A stretch of 64,000 nt of DNA from RCIO01 sp965232405 (GCA_965232405.1 OZ246966.1:2294001-2358000), one strand, 5' to 3'; shown: positions 43,132 through 59,120, counted from the stretch's first letter. Notes: a model not told the origin generated them from the sequence alone. Made by a program: numbers and translations.

Positions 43132-43160
43132 CTTGAGCAAATCACGCGGAATACCCATAT
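43132..43160 (+). promoter_or_regulatory. Sigma-32 (RpoH) heat-shock promoter for clpB
   Basis: CTTGAG (43132-43137) and CCCATAT (43154-43160) are separated by 16 bp, closely matching the sigma-32 consensus CTTGAA / CCCATNT. It lies about 95 bp before the clpB ATG and just after the upstream terminator. clpB is a classic RpoH target and rpoH is in this window. Confidence 0.75.
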
Positions 43161-43254
43161 CCGGTGCAACACTGGGCCTGCCGCGCATTAGGGGGTCCGT
43201 CATCACAAACTGATCCGGTGCCAAGTGAGGGCCGGTGAGGGAAGGAAGACGCAA

Positions 43255-45885
<2,631 letters not shown>

Positions 45886-45904
45886 TTCGGCCTGTTTCAG
45901 CCAA

Positions 45905-45934
45905 CCGAATTCCCTGCCGCGGCAGGGAATTCGG
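45905..45934. repeat. 30-bp perfect palindrome downstream of clpB
   Basis: CCGAATTCCCTGCC (45905-45918), GC, then GGCAGGGAATTCGG (45921-45934). Because the central GCCGCGGC is itself symmetric, all 30 bases are palindromic. It starts 20 bp after the clpB stop and ends 60 bp before the marR start. In RNA it would make a strong hairpin, but no T tract follows, so it is either a weak terminator/3' stabiliser or a protein-binding site. Confidence 0.85.
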
Positions 45935-45994
45935 AGCCGCAAGCGGCAATTGTGCCAACTTGACCGACGCCACCAGCGTCAGCATGGTCGTATC

Positions 45995-46414
45995 ATGGAC
46001 ATAGCCGAATCCCTGTCTCAGTGCCTCGTCATGAACACGGTTGTGGCTGCGCGCACCTTGCTCAGGCGGTACGATGCTCAGTTGAAACCTTACGGGGTAA
46101 CGGTGCAGCAGTTTTCGCTACTGGGGTCGTTGCGCCAGCATCCTCGCGAGTCGGTCGCCGAGATGGCGAGCAGGGTTCGGATCGACCGGACCAGTCTGAC
46201 CCGCAATCTCGACCTGCTTGAGCGCAAGGGCTTGGTGCGCAGGATCGATGCACCGGGCAAGATACGCCTGTGCGAACTGACGAAGGCCGGCGACAAGCTG
46301 CTGGGCAGCTTGATCGAGGAATGGAAGAGCGCGCAGGCGGCTCTGTTGGCCGAGCTGGATGCGGACGACGCTGAAGCGTATCTGCGCGTCTCAAAGCACA
46401 TGTCGAACTCCTAG
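45995..46414 (+). CDS. MarR-family transcriptional regulator
   Basis: 139 residues. The winged helix-turn-helix is clear: VTVQQFSLLGSLRQHPRESVAEMASRVRIDRTSLTRNLDLLERKGLVRRI, read in segments over residues ~40-90, with the terminal dimerisation helices around it. MarR proteins usually repress nearby genes and release DNA on ligand binding. The ATG at 45995 is chosen over an earlier in-frame start at 45950, which would add a non-conserved stretch. The ketosynthase gene follows directly, with two identical operator-like repeats in the gap, so it is the probable target. Confidence 0.9.
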   Translation: MDIAESLSQCLVMNTVVAARTLLRRYDAQLKPYGVTVQQFSLLGSLRQHPRESVAEMASRVRIDRTSLTRNLDLLERKGLVRRIDAPGKIRLCELTKAGDKLLGSLIEEWKSAQAALLAELDADDAEAYLRVSKHMSNS

Positions 46415-46449
46415 CGTTCCAACAAACGGTTTCACTTTTGCCAATTGAT

Positions 46450-46483
46450 GTGTATATGCACGGCAATAGACGTGTATATGCAC
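46450..46483. promoter_or_regulatory. Two operator-like 12-bp repeats before the ketosynthase gene
   Basis: GTGTATATGCAC occurs at 46450-46461 and again at 46472-46483, identical and 22 bp apart start to start (about two helical turns). Each copy is a near-palindrome, symmetric at 10 of 12 positions. Spacing and symmetry fit two dimers of a MarR regulator binding the same DNA face. The second copy covers the ATG at 46478. Binding by the adjacent MarR is inference. Confidence 0.6.
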
Positions 46484-47770
46484 TACAGAGATGGAATCTT
46501 GCCGAACGCCGATCCGATTGTCGTCACTGGAATGGGAGCGATAACGCCGCTGGCCGCCGGCGTGGAAGCCAGTTGGGCACGGCTGCTGGCAGGCGAGAGC
46601 GGCATTCGGCGTAATGACCGGTTCGACGTTCAAGACTGGAAGTGCCGGATTGCCGGCCTCGTGCCAGCCATTGCGGACCAGCCCGACGGGTTTGACCCCG
46701 AAACGGTGATGACGCCGCAAGAGATGCGCAAGAGCGATCTGTTCATCCACTACGCGATTGCAGCAGCCGAAGAAGCGCTTGCCCAGGCCAACTGGCGTCC
46801 GGAGCAGAGCGAGACAAGGATGCGCACGGCGACCGTCGTGGGCACCGGCGTTGGCGGCATCCCGGCGATTACGAGAACGGCGGAAACCATCCGAAAGGAC
46901 GGCGTGCGAAAGGTCTCGCCATTTGTCGTTCCATCATTCCTGCCCAACCTGGCGGCGGGCCAGATTTCCATTCGCTATGGGTTCCACGGACCGTCGGGTG
47001 CGCCAGTAACCGCCTGTGCAGCATCGGCCCAGGCGATCGGAGACGCTGTGCGCATGATCCGCGCCGGCGAAGCCGACGTCGCCTTGTGCGGTGGTACGGA
47101 GGCCTGTGTTGATCCGGTGGCGATTGGCGGGTTCACGGCTGCGCGCGCTCTCTCGTTCAGCCACAACGAAACGCCGGAACTGGCGTCGCGTCCGTTTGAC
47201 GATGCGCATGACGGCTTCGTGCTTTCGGAAGGTGCTGCGATGCTGGTCATCGAAAAACTCAGCCACGCAGAAGCGCGTGGCGCGACGCCGCTGGCGATTG
47301 TGGCAGGATATGGCACCACGACCGATGCCCACCATGTGACGGCCGGGTGGGCGGATGGCCGCGAAGCAGCGCGGGCAATGAACATTGCGCTTTCCTCCGC
47401 CGGGCTCGATCCTCAGTCGATCAGCTACGTCAACGCGCACGCAACCTCGACGCCGGTTGGTGACGAAGCCGAACTGGCGGCGCTGACGACCGTGTTCGGA
47501 CAGGGCGGGGGCGACGTGCCCGTGAGTTCAACGAAATCCGCAACCGGGCATATGCTGGGAGCCGCCGGCGCAATCGAGGCCGTGTTCTCAATTCTGGCAA
47601 TCAGGGATCAGGTCCTTCCGCACGGCCTGAACATCGAACAACCGATGGCTGCGGCCCACGGCTTCGACCTGGTCGCCTCCGCGCCACGGAAAGCCGACGT
47701 TCGACACGTACTGTCCAACGCGTTCGGCTTCGGAGGTGTCAATGCCGCGCTTGTGTTCAGCCAACCTTGA
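46478..47770 (+). CDS. Beta-ketoacyl-ACP synthase, FabF-like
   Basis: Condenses malonyl-ACP with an acyl-ACP or similar primer. The ketosynthase triad is complete: Cys180 in VTACAASAQAIGD, His321 in NAHATSTPVGD and His358 in KSATGHMLGAAGAIEA (numbered from 46478), with DPIVVTGMGAITPLA at the start and NAFGFGGVNAALVF at the end. It is not beside acpP or fabD, so it is an extra copy and not the main FabF. The start is uncertain: the ATG at 46478 has no ribosome-binding site and sits inside an operator-like repeat, while a TTG at 46499 would give a more usual FabF N-terminus. Control by the upstream MarR is likely. Confidence 0.85.
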   Translation: MHYRDGILPNADPIVVTGMGAITPLAAGVEASWARLLAGESGIRRNDRFDVQDWKCRIAGLVPAIADQPDGFDPETVMTPQEMRKSDLFIHYAIAAAEEALAQANWRPEQSETRMRTATVVGTGVGGIPAITRTAETIRKDGVRKVSPFVVPSFLPNLAAGQISIRYGFHGPSGAPVTACAASAQAIGDAVRMIRAGEADVALCGGTEACVDPVAIGGFTAARALSFSHNETPELASRPFDDAHDGFVLSEGAAMLVIEKLSHAEARGATPLAIVAGYGTTTDAHHVTAGWADGREAARAMNIALSSAGLDPQSISYVNAHATSTPVGDEAELAALTTVFGQGGGDVPVSSTKSATGHMLGAAGAIEAVFSILAIRDQVLPHGLNIEQPMAAAHGFDLVASAPRKADVRHVLSNAFGFGGVNAALVFSQP

Positions 47771-47803
47771 CGGTTGCGCGGCACTGGGCGCATGTGCGCA
47801 CCG

Positions 47804-48166
47804 ATGCAACTCGACGACTACAATTCCTATTGCGCGTCGCTGCCTCACACCACGCATGTCGTGCAGTGGGGCGGGGCGCATGTGTGGAAGATCGGCGGCA
47901 AAGTGTTTGCCATCGGTGGCTGGAGCGACGGCGAGGATCTTGCCGTCACCTTCAAGGTTTCGGACCTTGCCTTCGACATTCTTGGCGAACAGCCGGGATG
48001 TCGCCCGGCGCCCTATCTCGCCTCGCGTGGCATGAAGTGGATACAGCGCCAGACAGACGAGAGCGTGGATGACGCCGCGCTGAAGGACTATCTCGCCGAG
48101 AGCTACCGGATCGTCGGCGCAGGCCTGCCCAAAAAGGTCAGGGCTGAACTCGGTCTGGCAGGCTGA
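47804..48166 (+). CDS. MmcQ/YjbR-family protein
   Basis: 121 residues with the full YjbR fold pattern: DDYNSYCASLPHTTHVVQWGGAHVWKIGGKVFAIGG, LAVTFKVSDLAFDIL and GCRPAPYLASRGMKWIQ, read in segments. The family is called DNA-binding because its fold resembles a double-wing motif, but its role is unknown. The ATG at 47804 (MQLDDYN) fits the family start best; 47792 is an in-frame alternative. It begins 33 bp after the ketosynthase stop. Confidence 0.88.
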   Translation: MQLDDYNSYCASLPHTTHVVQWGGAHVWKIGGKVFAIGGWSDGEDLAVTFKVSDLAFDILGEQPGCRPAPYLASRGMKWIQRQTDESVDDAALKDYLAESYRIVGAGLPKKVRAELGLAG

Positions 48167-48298
48167 CAGCCGGCGCCTGACGCCGAGATTGCCGCGATCC
48201 TGCCTTCTTCATGTCCTGTTCATGCACGATGTTGATCATGATTGGGTTGATTCTCCGCGTGTGACCAAAAGCGTGGTGCAACCGAAAGAGGGTGTTGC

Positions 48299-49741
48299 AT
48301 GATTCGACTGCTGACCGCTTCCGTGGCGCTTGTATTGCTGGCCGAAGGCGGGGCCGCGCAGGCCCAGGGTCTGTTCGGTTCCGACAGGTACGAATATCGC
48401 GAAGCCGAAAGCTACATCGATCAGTACGGACGCGAGGTGATCTACGATCCGCAGACGGGTCGGGTCATCGCGATCGTGCCGCGCGGCGAACGCCGTTACG
48501 TGACGCCGGCCGAACGCCGCAATGCGCGCCGGCGCGAGCTTGGCCGTGACGGTGTGAGCCGTTCGGAAAGAATGACGCTCGGCGAACGTCTGAAGCGCGA
48601 CCTGGAAGTGCATCTCGGGCTTCGCGAAGCGCCCGACGGATCGTTTGACGGACGCGAGCTGGAACCCGAGTATGCGCGGCCGGAATCGCCTTTTCCCGAA
48701 CGTCCCCGCATTCCCGGCACCGCACCGCGCGAGCGTGTCGATCGCATGCCGCTCGACGAACCGGGCGACGATCCGATTGTCGATCCCGAAAACGGCGACA
48801 ACCAGATTGCGGCACTTCCCGAAGATGAAACCGAAAACACCTCGCAGCCGCCGCAGATTGTCGAGCCCGGCGTCGATCCCTCGCTGACGGGCAGGGGCGC
48901 GACGGAGGAAGTGGCCCGCATACAGATACTGCTTGACCGTGCCGGGCTGTCACCGGGCGTGATCGACGGGCGCATGGGCGACAACGTCAACAAGGCGATC
49001 TCGGCCTACAAGGAAAAGACCGGACAGGCGCTCAGGACCTATGATCCGGATTCGGTGATGGATGCGCTGGCTGATAGCGGAGGCGACGCATTCACCGAAT
49101 ACACGATCACGGCCGTCGATGCCGCGGGTCCCTATGTGGCGTCCGTGCCGGATGACTATGGCGAGAAGGCCAAGCTCGACAAGCTGCCCTATACATCGGT
49201 TGCAGAAATGCTGGCCGAGCGCTTCCACATGGATGAGCGCTATCTGAAAGAGCTCAATCCGGGTGCGAACTTCAACCGGCCGGGCACGATCATCCGGGTT
49301 GCCAATGTTGGAGCCGCGGTGTCGGCGGATGTCGCGCGCATCGTGGCCGACAAGGGACGCAAGCAGGTGCGCGCCTATGACGGCGCCGGCCGCCTCGTCG
49401 TGGCTTATCCGGCGACCATCGGTTCCAGCAATACGCCGTCTCCCAGCGGTACGGTGACGGTGGAGCGGATCGCGTTCGATCCTGAATACACGTACAACCC
49501 GAAGATCAACTTCAAGCAGGGCGAAAATCACAGCGTGCTGACCATCCCGCCCGGACCAAACGGGCCGGTCGGCTCCATCTGGATCGCGCTTTCGAAACCG
49601 ACTTACGGAATTCACGGCACGCCTGAACCTTCGAAGATCGGCAAGACGTTCTCGAATGGCTGCGTGCGGCTGACCAACTGGGATGCGACCGAACTCGCAA
49701 AGATGGTCACTGAAGGAACCACCGTGGAGTTTCTGGAATAA
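48299..49741 (+). CDS. Exported L,D-transpeptidase (YkuD family)
   Basis: A 480-residue cell-wall enzyme with a signal peptide ending around GGAAQAQG. A long Arg/Pro/Glu-rich region covers ~30-190, then a peptidoglycan-binding domain (~200-245, RIQILLDRAGLSPGVIDGRMGDN), a LysM-like segment (YTSVAEMLAERFHMDERYLKELNPG) and the YkuD domain. His439 (YGIHGT) and Cys455 (SNGCVRL) are the catalytic pair. It makes 3-3 cross-links or attaches proteins to peptidoglycan; rhizobia use L,D-transpeptidases heavily for polar growth. An AAAGAGGG ribosome-binding site precedes the ATG. Confidence 0.93.
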   Translation: MIRLLTASVALVLLAEGGAAQAQGLFGSDRYEYREAESYIDQYGREVIYDPQTGRVIAIVPRGERRYVTPAERRNARRRELGRDGVSRSERMTLGERLKRDLEVHLGLREAPDGSFDGRELEPEYARPESPFPERPRIPGTAPRERVDRMPLDEPGDDPIVDPENGDNQIAALPEDETENTSQPPQIVEPGVDPSLTGRGATEEVARIQILLDRAGLSPGVIDGRMGDNVNKAISAYKEKTGQALRTYDPDSVMDALADSGGDAFTEYTITAVDAAGPYVASVPDDYGEKAKLDKLPYTSVAEMLAERFHMDERYLKELNPGANFNRPGTIIRVANVGAAVSADVARIVADKGRKQVRAYDGAGRLVVAYPATIGSSNTPSPSGTVTVERIAFDPEYTYNPKINFKQGENHSVLTIPPGPNGPVGSIWIALSKPTYGIHGTPEPSKIGKTFSNGCVRLTNWDATELAKMVTEGTTVEFLE

Positions 49742-49798
49742 GCGCCATCGGCGTGCTGCTTGATTGCCGACACTGCCCATCGCCGATAGGGTCGGACG

Positions 49799-51370
49799 AT
49801 GCAGTCCGGACACGAGACCGCGCTTCCGCCGATTGCGCATGACGAACCTCCGGCGCGGGACACGTTTTGTCCGCAGCGTCGCCGCCGCTATGTGCTGATT
49901 GCGGCAATCCTCGCATCGTCGCTCGGTTTCATCGACGGGTCGGTAGTCTCCATCGCCATGCCGGCAATCCGCGCTGACATCGGGGCGACGCTTTCGCAGG
50001 CGCAGTGGATTTCCAACGGCTATGCGCTGATGCTGTCGGCGCTGATACTGGCTGGCGGTGCGCTGGGTGACCGCATCGGCCTGCGGCGCAGTTTCGCGGC
50101 GGGCATCGCGCTGTTTATCGTGGCATCGCTGTTGTGCGCGGTCGCGCCGACGCCTGCGCTGCTGATCGCGGCACGCACGATTCAGGGCATTGGTGCTGCG
50201 GTTATGGTGCCCGGCAGTCTGGCGATCATCGCCAAAGCCTATCCAAAGGCCGAGCGTGGACGGGCAATCGGCATCTGGGCGGCATCCTCCGCGCTAACCA
50301 CGGCGCTTGGGCCGGTGATTGGCGGGATCGTACTTTCGACTTTTGATGAAACGGTCTGGCGCTGGATATTCGCTATCAACCTGCCGCTGGGCGGCGTTGC
50401 CCTCTATCTCCTGATTGCCAGGGTTCCTCCGGACGAGGCCGCACCTTACCGCAGGGTGGATATTGGCGGCGCACTTCTGGCAACCGTCTCGCTGGGCGGT
50501 GTCGCGCTCGGGTTGACGCTTCTGTCAGGTGAAATGAAAATTGCCGGGTTCGATGCGCCAACGGTGCTGATCGTGGGCGGCCTCGCGCTTCTGGGGACGT
50601 TCCTGTTCTGGGAGGCGCGTCACCCCGAACCGATGATGGAACTGGGGCTGTTTCGCGAGCGAACCTTCTCCGGCGCGAATGTGGCCACCTTCTTTCTCTA
50701 TTTCGCTCTCTCGGCGATCCTGTTTTATCTGCCGATGATGCTGATAGCGGGGTGGGGCGTTGACGAATCGGCCGTCGGCTTCCTGTTCCTGCCGCTCTCA
50801 GCCTCGATTGCGCTGCTGTCAGGTCCGGTCGGAAAGCTGTCGGACCGGATCGGGCCAAGACTGCCGATGACGGTTGGCAGCCTGCTGGTCGGTGTTTCCT
50901 TCGCAGCGCTGGGCTGGCTGGCCGATACAGGCATTCACTCGTTCTGGAGCGGCGTTTTCCCGCTGATGGTGCTGATGGGGCTCGGCATGTCGTTTGTCGT
51001 GTCACCGCTTTCGATCGCCGTCATGACTGCAATCGACGACAAGGATACGGGCGCGGCCTCGGGCATCAACAATGCGGTTTCGCGTATTGCCGGGCTGGTC
51101 GCCGTCGCGGCGCTCGGTTCGGTGGCGGCAATCCGCTTTGCGTCCGTTGCCAGCGGCGTGGAGATACCGCAATTCGGCGAGATACCGGCGACTGACCTGA
51201 CGGCCGATCTGGAAACATTGCGGGTCGAAGCTGGGGACAAGGCGTTTGCCGCGGTCGCCTGGTTTGCCGCCGCGGGCTGCTTTATCGCCGCCACGGTGTC
51301 CTGGCTCAGTGCGCCGGGCGGTAGCAGCGGCGATGCTGCGGCCGAAGCTGCGAAACCGCCTGCAGGTTGA
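49799..51370 (+). CDS. MFS drug exporter, DHA2 (EmrB/QacA) family
   Basis: A 523-residue inner-membrane protein with about 14 helices, the DHA2 number. SLGFIDGSVVSIAMPAIRADIGATLSQAQWI (in segments) is the motif of this subfamily near the start, and GALGDRIGLRR is the loop 2-3 MFS signature. AAGCFIAATVSWL is the last helix. It probably exports hydrophobic drugs with proton antiport. No EmrA-like membrane fusion partner or adjacent regulator is seen. It ends 15 bp from the stop of the convergent M23 gene. Confidence 0.88.
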   Translation: MQSGHETALPPIAHDEPPARDTFCPQRRRRYVLIAAILASSLGFIDGSVVSIAMPAIRADIGATLSQAQWISNGYALMLSALILAGGALGDRIGLRRSFAAGIALFIVASLLCAVAPTPALLIAARTIQGIGAAVMVPGSLAIIAKAYPKAERGRAIGIWAASSALTTALGPVIGGIVLSTFDETVWRWIFAINLPLGGVALYLLIARVPPDEAAPYRRVDIGGALLATVSLGGVALGLTLLSGEMKIAGFDAPTVLIVGGLALLGTFLFWEARHPEPMMELGLFRERTFSGANVATFFLYFALSAILFYLPMMLIAGWGVDESAVGFLFLPLSASIALLSGPVGKLSDRIGPRLPMTVGSLLVGVSFAALGWLADTGIHSFWSGVFPLMVLMGLGMSFVVSPLSIAVMTAIDDKDTGAASGINNAVSRIAGLVAVAALGSVAAIRFASVASGVEIPQFGEIPATDLTADLETLRVEAGDKAFAAVAWFAAAGCFIAATVSWLSAPGGSSGDAAAEAAKPPAG

Positions 51371-51385
51371 AGCCAGTCAGACTGG

Positions 51386-53320
51386 CTAGTTGGCGGCTGC
51401 CATCTTGAGCGGCGGTGACGTGTCCTCGATGAGGAGTTCGTCGATGCGTTCGCGCTCGCGCGTGAAAGAGGCCAGCTCATGGTCCTTCAATACGCGGCTG
51501 ACCGGAAGACGGACACGCATCGGGTCGACCTTGGTGCCGTTGACGATCAGCTCATAGTGAAGATGTGAGCCGGTCGCGAGGCCCGTCGCGCCAACATAGC
51601 CGATGACCTGGCCCTGACGGACCCTGGCGCCTTCCGAGACGCCTTTGGCGATGCCGCTCTGATGGCTGTAGGAGGTCGTGTAGCCGTTGGTGTGCCGAAT
51701 GACGGTATGGCGGCCATAGCCGCCGGACCAGCCGGCCTCTTCCACAACGCCGTTGCCGGCGGCAATGATCGCGGTTCCGCGCGGCGCAGCCCAATCGACG
51801 CCGGTGTGCATCTTGGAATAGCGCAAGATCGGATGGCGGCGCATGCCGAAGCCGGAACGGAACTGGCCGTTGGGCACGGGATTTCGCAGCAGGAACTGGC
51901 GCGCGCTGCGGCCTTCCTTGTCGAAATAGTCGATCGTGCCGTCTTCCATCTGGAAGCGGTAGAATGTGCGCGTCGAGCCGTTGAAGGTTGCCGCAACATA
52001 GAGAAGTTCGGAGTCTTCCGAGGCGCCGCCATCCTCCAGCGGATTCGAAAAGAACACTTCGATGCGGTCGGCCGGGTTGAGGCGCGACTGATAGTCTACA
52101 TCGGATGCCAGCAGCTTGATGAGCTGCCTGGTCATGTCCTTCGTCAGCCCGTAGGAATAGGAGGCCCGGTAGATGCCGTCATAGACGGAGGGCAGGTCAC
52201 CGCGCACATGGACCGGCGGCGAGTCTTCGAAGGCCGTCAGGATTTCCGGATTGAGCTCCGGCTCGTCGCCCGGCACAAATTGTCCCCGGTCATCGACGGC
52301 GATCGACAAGAGATGATTATCGCCGCTGTATATGCTTGAGCGGACGATGCGGCTGCGATCGCCGCGCGTTTCGATGCCGACGCGCAGGACGGTGCCTGCT
52401 TTCAGCCGCGAACCGCCGAGGAGTTTGGTCAACGCCTCGACCATGCCGGCGACGTCGTCTTCGCCATAGCCCGAGTCAACAAACGCATCGAGCAGTTCGC
52501 GATCGGCGCGGAAGGGAATGATGTCCTCGGCGAATTCCGTAGCCTGTGAGTCGGTGTCCTGGCGCGTCGCGACAGTGACGTTTTCGGGAACGATACGGAC
52601 GCCGTAGTTTGCACCGAGAGCCTGCACGGCCAGGGACGGCTGGCCGAAGCGTTCGGGGTCCACATAATGAAGTGCTGCAACCTGAACGGTGCCGTCGGTC
52701 AGCACTGAACCGGTGGTGCGGACGACCTCTTCGACCTCTGCGGCGGAAAGATCGCTCTCTTCGTCGAAAGCTGCACTTTCGATCGGGAAGTCGGTCGTGC
52801 GCAGGCTGACCTCGCTTTCGACCTTTGCGCCATAGATCAGGCCGGTGGTCGCGGACTGAACCGCTCCATCCTCGGCAAATACGGCAAGCGGATCGAATGA
52901 AGGGTAGTCGCGGTTGGTCGTGTGGCCCGCAGCCAATGCCATCTTCACATGCTCGAACGGCACCGTGCGGACAAGGTTGCGGTCGCCCGACGAAATGATC
53001 GTGGATACTTCCATGCGGCGGCGGTCGCGCGCCCGGCTGACGGTGCGCGGCGAGATCACACGTGCCGCCTTGGCCTCCGCATCGCCGGCGCCAAGCAGAT
53101 CGAGACTGGCGATTTCGGGAGGCGTTGCGAGCTGCTCATGCCCATCGAGCGCGGCAAGAAGAGCGACGCCCATCAGGACACTGGATGTAATGCCGGTAAG
53201 AAAGGTGCCGGAAAGCCAGCGCGCCGATACCTCGCGCCTGTCGGGCGGACCATTGCGTCCGTCGCCGGACACCGGAGGCTCATTGCCGAGTGCTGCTATC
53301 GCTCGTTCGGTATTTCTCAT
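51386..53320 (-). CDS. Membrane-anchored M23 (LytM) metallopeptidase
   Basis: A 644-residue envelope hydrolase with one N-terminal transmembrane helix (~35-58, LSGTFLTGITSSVLMGVALLA). The long extracytoplasmic middle region resembles the OapA/opacity-like N-terminal part of rhizobial M23 proteins. The C-terminal LytM domain (~485-610) is intact, with the zinc ligands His505 and Asp509 (MHTGVDWAAP) and His588 (SHLHYELIVNG), plus His586. It cleaves peptidoglycan cross-bridges, so it belongs with the L,D-transpeptidase as a cell-wall remodelling enzyme. It is divergent from the rrn operon. Confidence 0.93.
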   Translation of the reverse strand: MRNTERAIAALGNEPPVSGDGRNGPPDRREVSARWLSGTFLTGITSSVLMGVALLAALDGHEQLATPPEIASLDLLGAGDAEAKAARVISPRTVSRARDRRRMEVSTIISSGDRNLVRTVPFEHVKMALAAGHTTNRDYPSFDPLAVFAEDGAVQSATTGLIYGAKVESEVSLRTTDFPIESAAFDEESDLSAAEVEEVVRTTGSVLTDGTVQVAALHYVDPERFGQPSLAVQALGANYGVRIVPENVTVATRQDTDSQATEFAEDIIPFRADRELLDAFVDSGYGEDDVAGMVEALTKLLGGSRLKAGTVLRVGIETRGDRSRIVRSSIYSGDNHLLSIAVDDRGQFVPGDEPELNPEILTAFEDSPPVHVRGDLPSVYDGIYRASYSYGLTKDMTRQLIKLLASDVDYQSRLNPADRIEVFFSNPLEDGGASEDSELLYVAATFNGSTRTFYRFQMEDGTIDYFDKEGRSARQFLLRNPVPNGQFRSGFGMRRHPILRYSKMHTGVDWAAPRGTAIIAAGNGVVEEAGWSGGYGRHTVIRHTNGYTTSYSHQSGIAKGVSEGARVRQGQVIGYVGATGLATGSHLHYELIVNGTKVDPMRVRLPVSRVLKDHELASFTRERERIDELLIEDTSPPLKMAAAN

Positions 53321-53604
53321 CCCCGGCCGGAAGCTTTCCGTTCTCTATGCTTCTGTCGCGCGCGCCACGACATTTGCCTGTCATAATGTGGCAAGTCAAC
53401 GAAGCCTGACCATGCAGGCCCCTTATGGTTATGACGGGCGAATTGAGCGCGCCCCCGACGCCTGAGGAACCCCCTCTCGGACGTCCGGTAGCTCTATGCG
53501 GTATGGCCGGATTTTGGCCCGAATGTGACTTGTCGGCAGCGCTGCGCCAATTCAGCGAAAAAGGGCGTGATTTTCACCGAATTCGCAGCCCTTGAATGAG
53601 CGTC
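53321..53604. other. Intergenic region between the M23 gene and the rrn promoter
   Basis: 284 bp that should contain the M23 gene promoter on the minus strand. I see no gene, repeat or clear motif in it. Confidence 0.5.
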
Positions 53605-53665
53605 GCAAAAAATTCAAAAAAGATCGAAATCGGTGTTGACACCAAAAGCTGCCGCCGACTATATA
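53605..53665 (+). promoter_or_regulatory. rrn operon promoter with upstream A-rich (UP-like) element
   Basis: TTGACA (53636-53641) is a perfect -35 and TATATA (53660-53665) a good -10, with an 18-bp spacer. Directly upstream is an A-rich stretch (53605-53630, including AAAAAATTCAAAAAA) like the UP element that boosts rRNA promoters. The position is ~340 bp before the 16S gene, as expected for a leader. Confidence 0.85.
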
Positions 53666-53785
53666 CGCCCCACAACGAGGGCGGCACGCCGCTGGCGGCA
53701 CTAGAGTTCGCCCTTGTTTCACAAATCAAGAGAGCCGCGTGAGCGACACTCGACCGGGCCCGAAGCCGAAAAGCAGAGCGGTCCA

Positions 53786-53817
53786 AGACACCCTTTTGCG
53801 GTGTCTGTTCTTTGACA
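53786..53817 (+). promoter_or_regulatory. rrn leader antitermination signals (hairpin plus boxA)
   Basis: AGACACC (53786-53792) pairs with GGTGTCT (53800-53806), resembling a boxB hairpin. It is followed by TGTTCTTTGACA (53806-53817), a close match to boxA (TGCTCTTTGACA in E. coli). These recruit Nus factors so that RNA polymerase is not stopped within the rRNA genes. Confidence 0.7.
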
Positions 53818-54004
53818 ATTGAATATGGAAGAAAGAGAAACGTGGGCGGCAGAGTGCTCGCGGAATGGAAGGCTTCGGCCCGACATTTCAAAGAGACTTT
53901 GGCGGATCACGTTTCGACAAGAGAAGTTACCTGCATCGTGAAAACGATGCGGTGTGAATGTTCTCGTCGATTCATGCGTGACCAATAGCCAAAATCAAAT
54001 TTCT

Positions 54005-55499
<1,495 letters not shown>

Positions 55500-55767
55500 G
55501 AACCCTAACGGGATGCCGGTTTCCGGCCTCTCCCTTTCGGTTCTTTCTAAGAACAAAGGTGTCAGGCCAGTCAGCCAGACACCGCGCATACAAGCGGACA
55601 GTCTGCCGCCTTCGTTTCTCTTTCTTCGCGAATGACAATTTATGCGCTCGCGCGCCGTGTCGGCCTTCGGCCGGGCGCTCCGCGAGGGCGCGGCACGAGC
55701 CGCGGCGGCCGGTCGGCCTTGCGAGACTTCGTCTCGTAGAATGCGGGCCATCGTGAGCGCGGGTTTA

Positions 55768-55844
<77 letters not shown>

Positions 55845-55854
55845 TTCGACTTCA

Positions 55855-55930
55855 GGGGCTGTAGCTCAGCTGGGAGAGCACCTGCTTTGCAAGCAGGGGG
55901 TCGTCGGTTCGATCCCGTCCAGCTCCACCA
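55855..55930 (+). tRNA. tRNA-Ala (TGC)
   Basis: Second spacer tRNA, 10 bp after tRNA-Ile. Acceptor GGGGCTG pairs with CAGCTCC, the anticodon stem CTGCT/AGCAG encloses TTGCA with anticodon TGC, and CCA is encoded at the end. Confidence 0.97.
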
Positions 55931-56244
55931 AGTCTTCCGGTCTCGGCCGGGGTGGTCATTCGCAAGGAAAAAAGTTTGCAGCCGGCTTCGGCCCGCTGCC
56001 TGTTCTGTATGAAATCGTGAAGAGAAGATTTGTTCGGGTTCCGCCATCGGAGCCTGGTCCTGGAGGGTCCATAACCTTCCGTAAGTGATCGGGTGTTGAT
56101 GTTGGCGGTTCGTCGCACGGGACGCTCAATCCCGCGCACTTGATTGGTAGCCTAACCGCGCCATCGGACAGATCTCGAGAAGCTGGTCTTTTCTGCCAGT
56201 GACATCTTGGCCTTGCGGCCTGGGTGGACATTGGCAATGAGAAC
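55931..56244. other. Spacer between tRNA-Ala and 23S rRNA
   Basis: 314 bp with no gene. Its end contributes AATGAGAACGATCAAG (56236-56251), which pairs with the region after the 23S gene to form the processing stem. A small GGCC-TTGC-GGCC hairpin precedes it (about 56210-56221). Confidence 0.7.
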
Positions 56245-59046
<2,802 letters not shown>

Positions 59047-59120
59047 CGTTCTCATTGCTTGTGTCCATCTTTCGATGGTTCGCAAGAAAACCAGCTTCTC
59101 AGTTTGATATGCGTTTCGCC

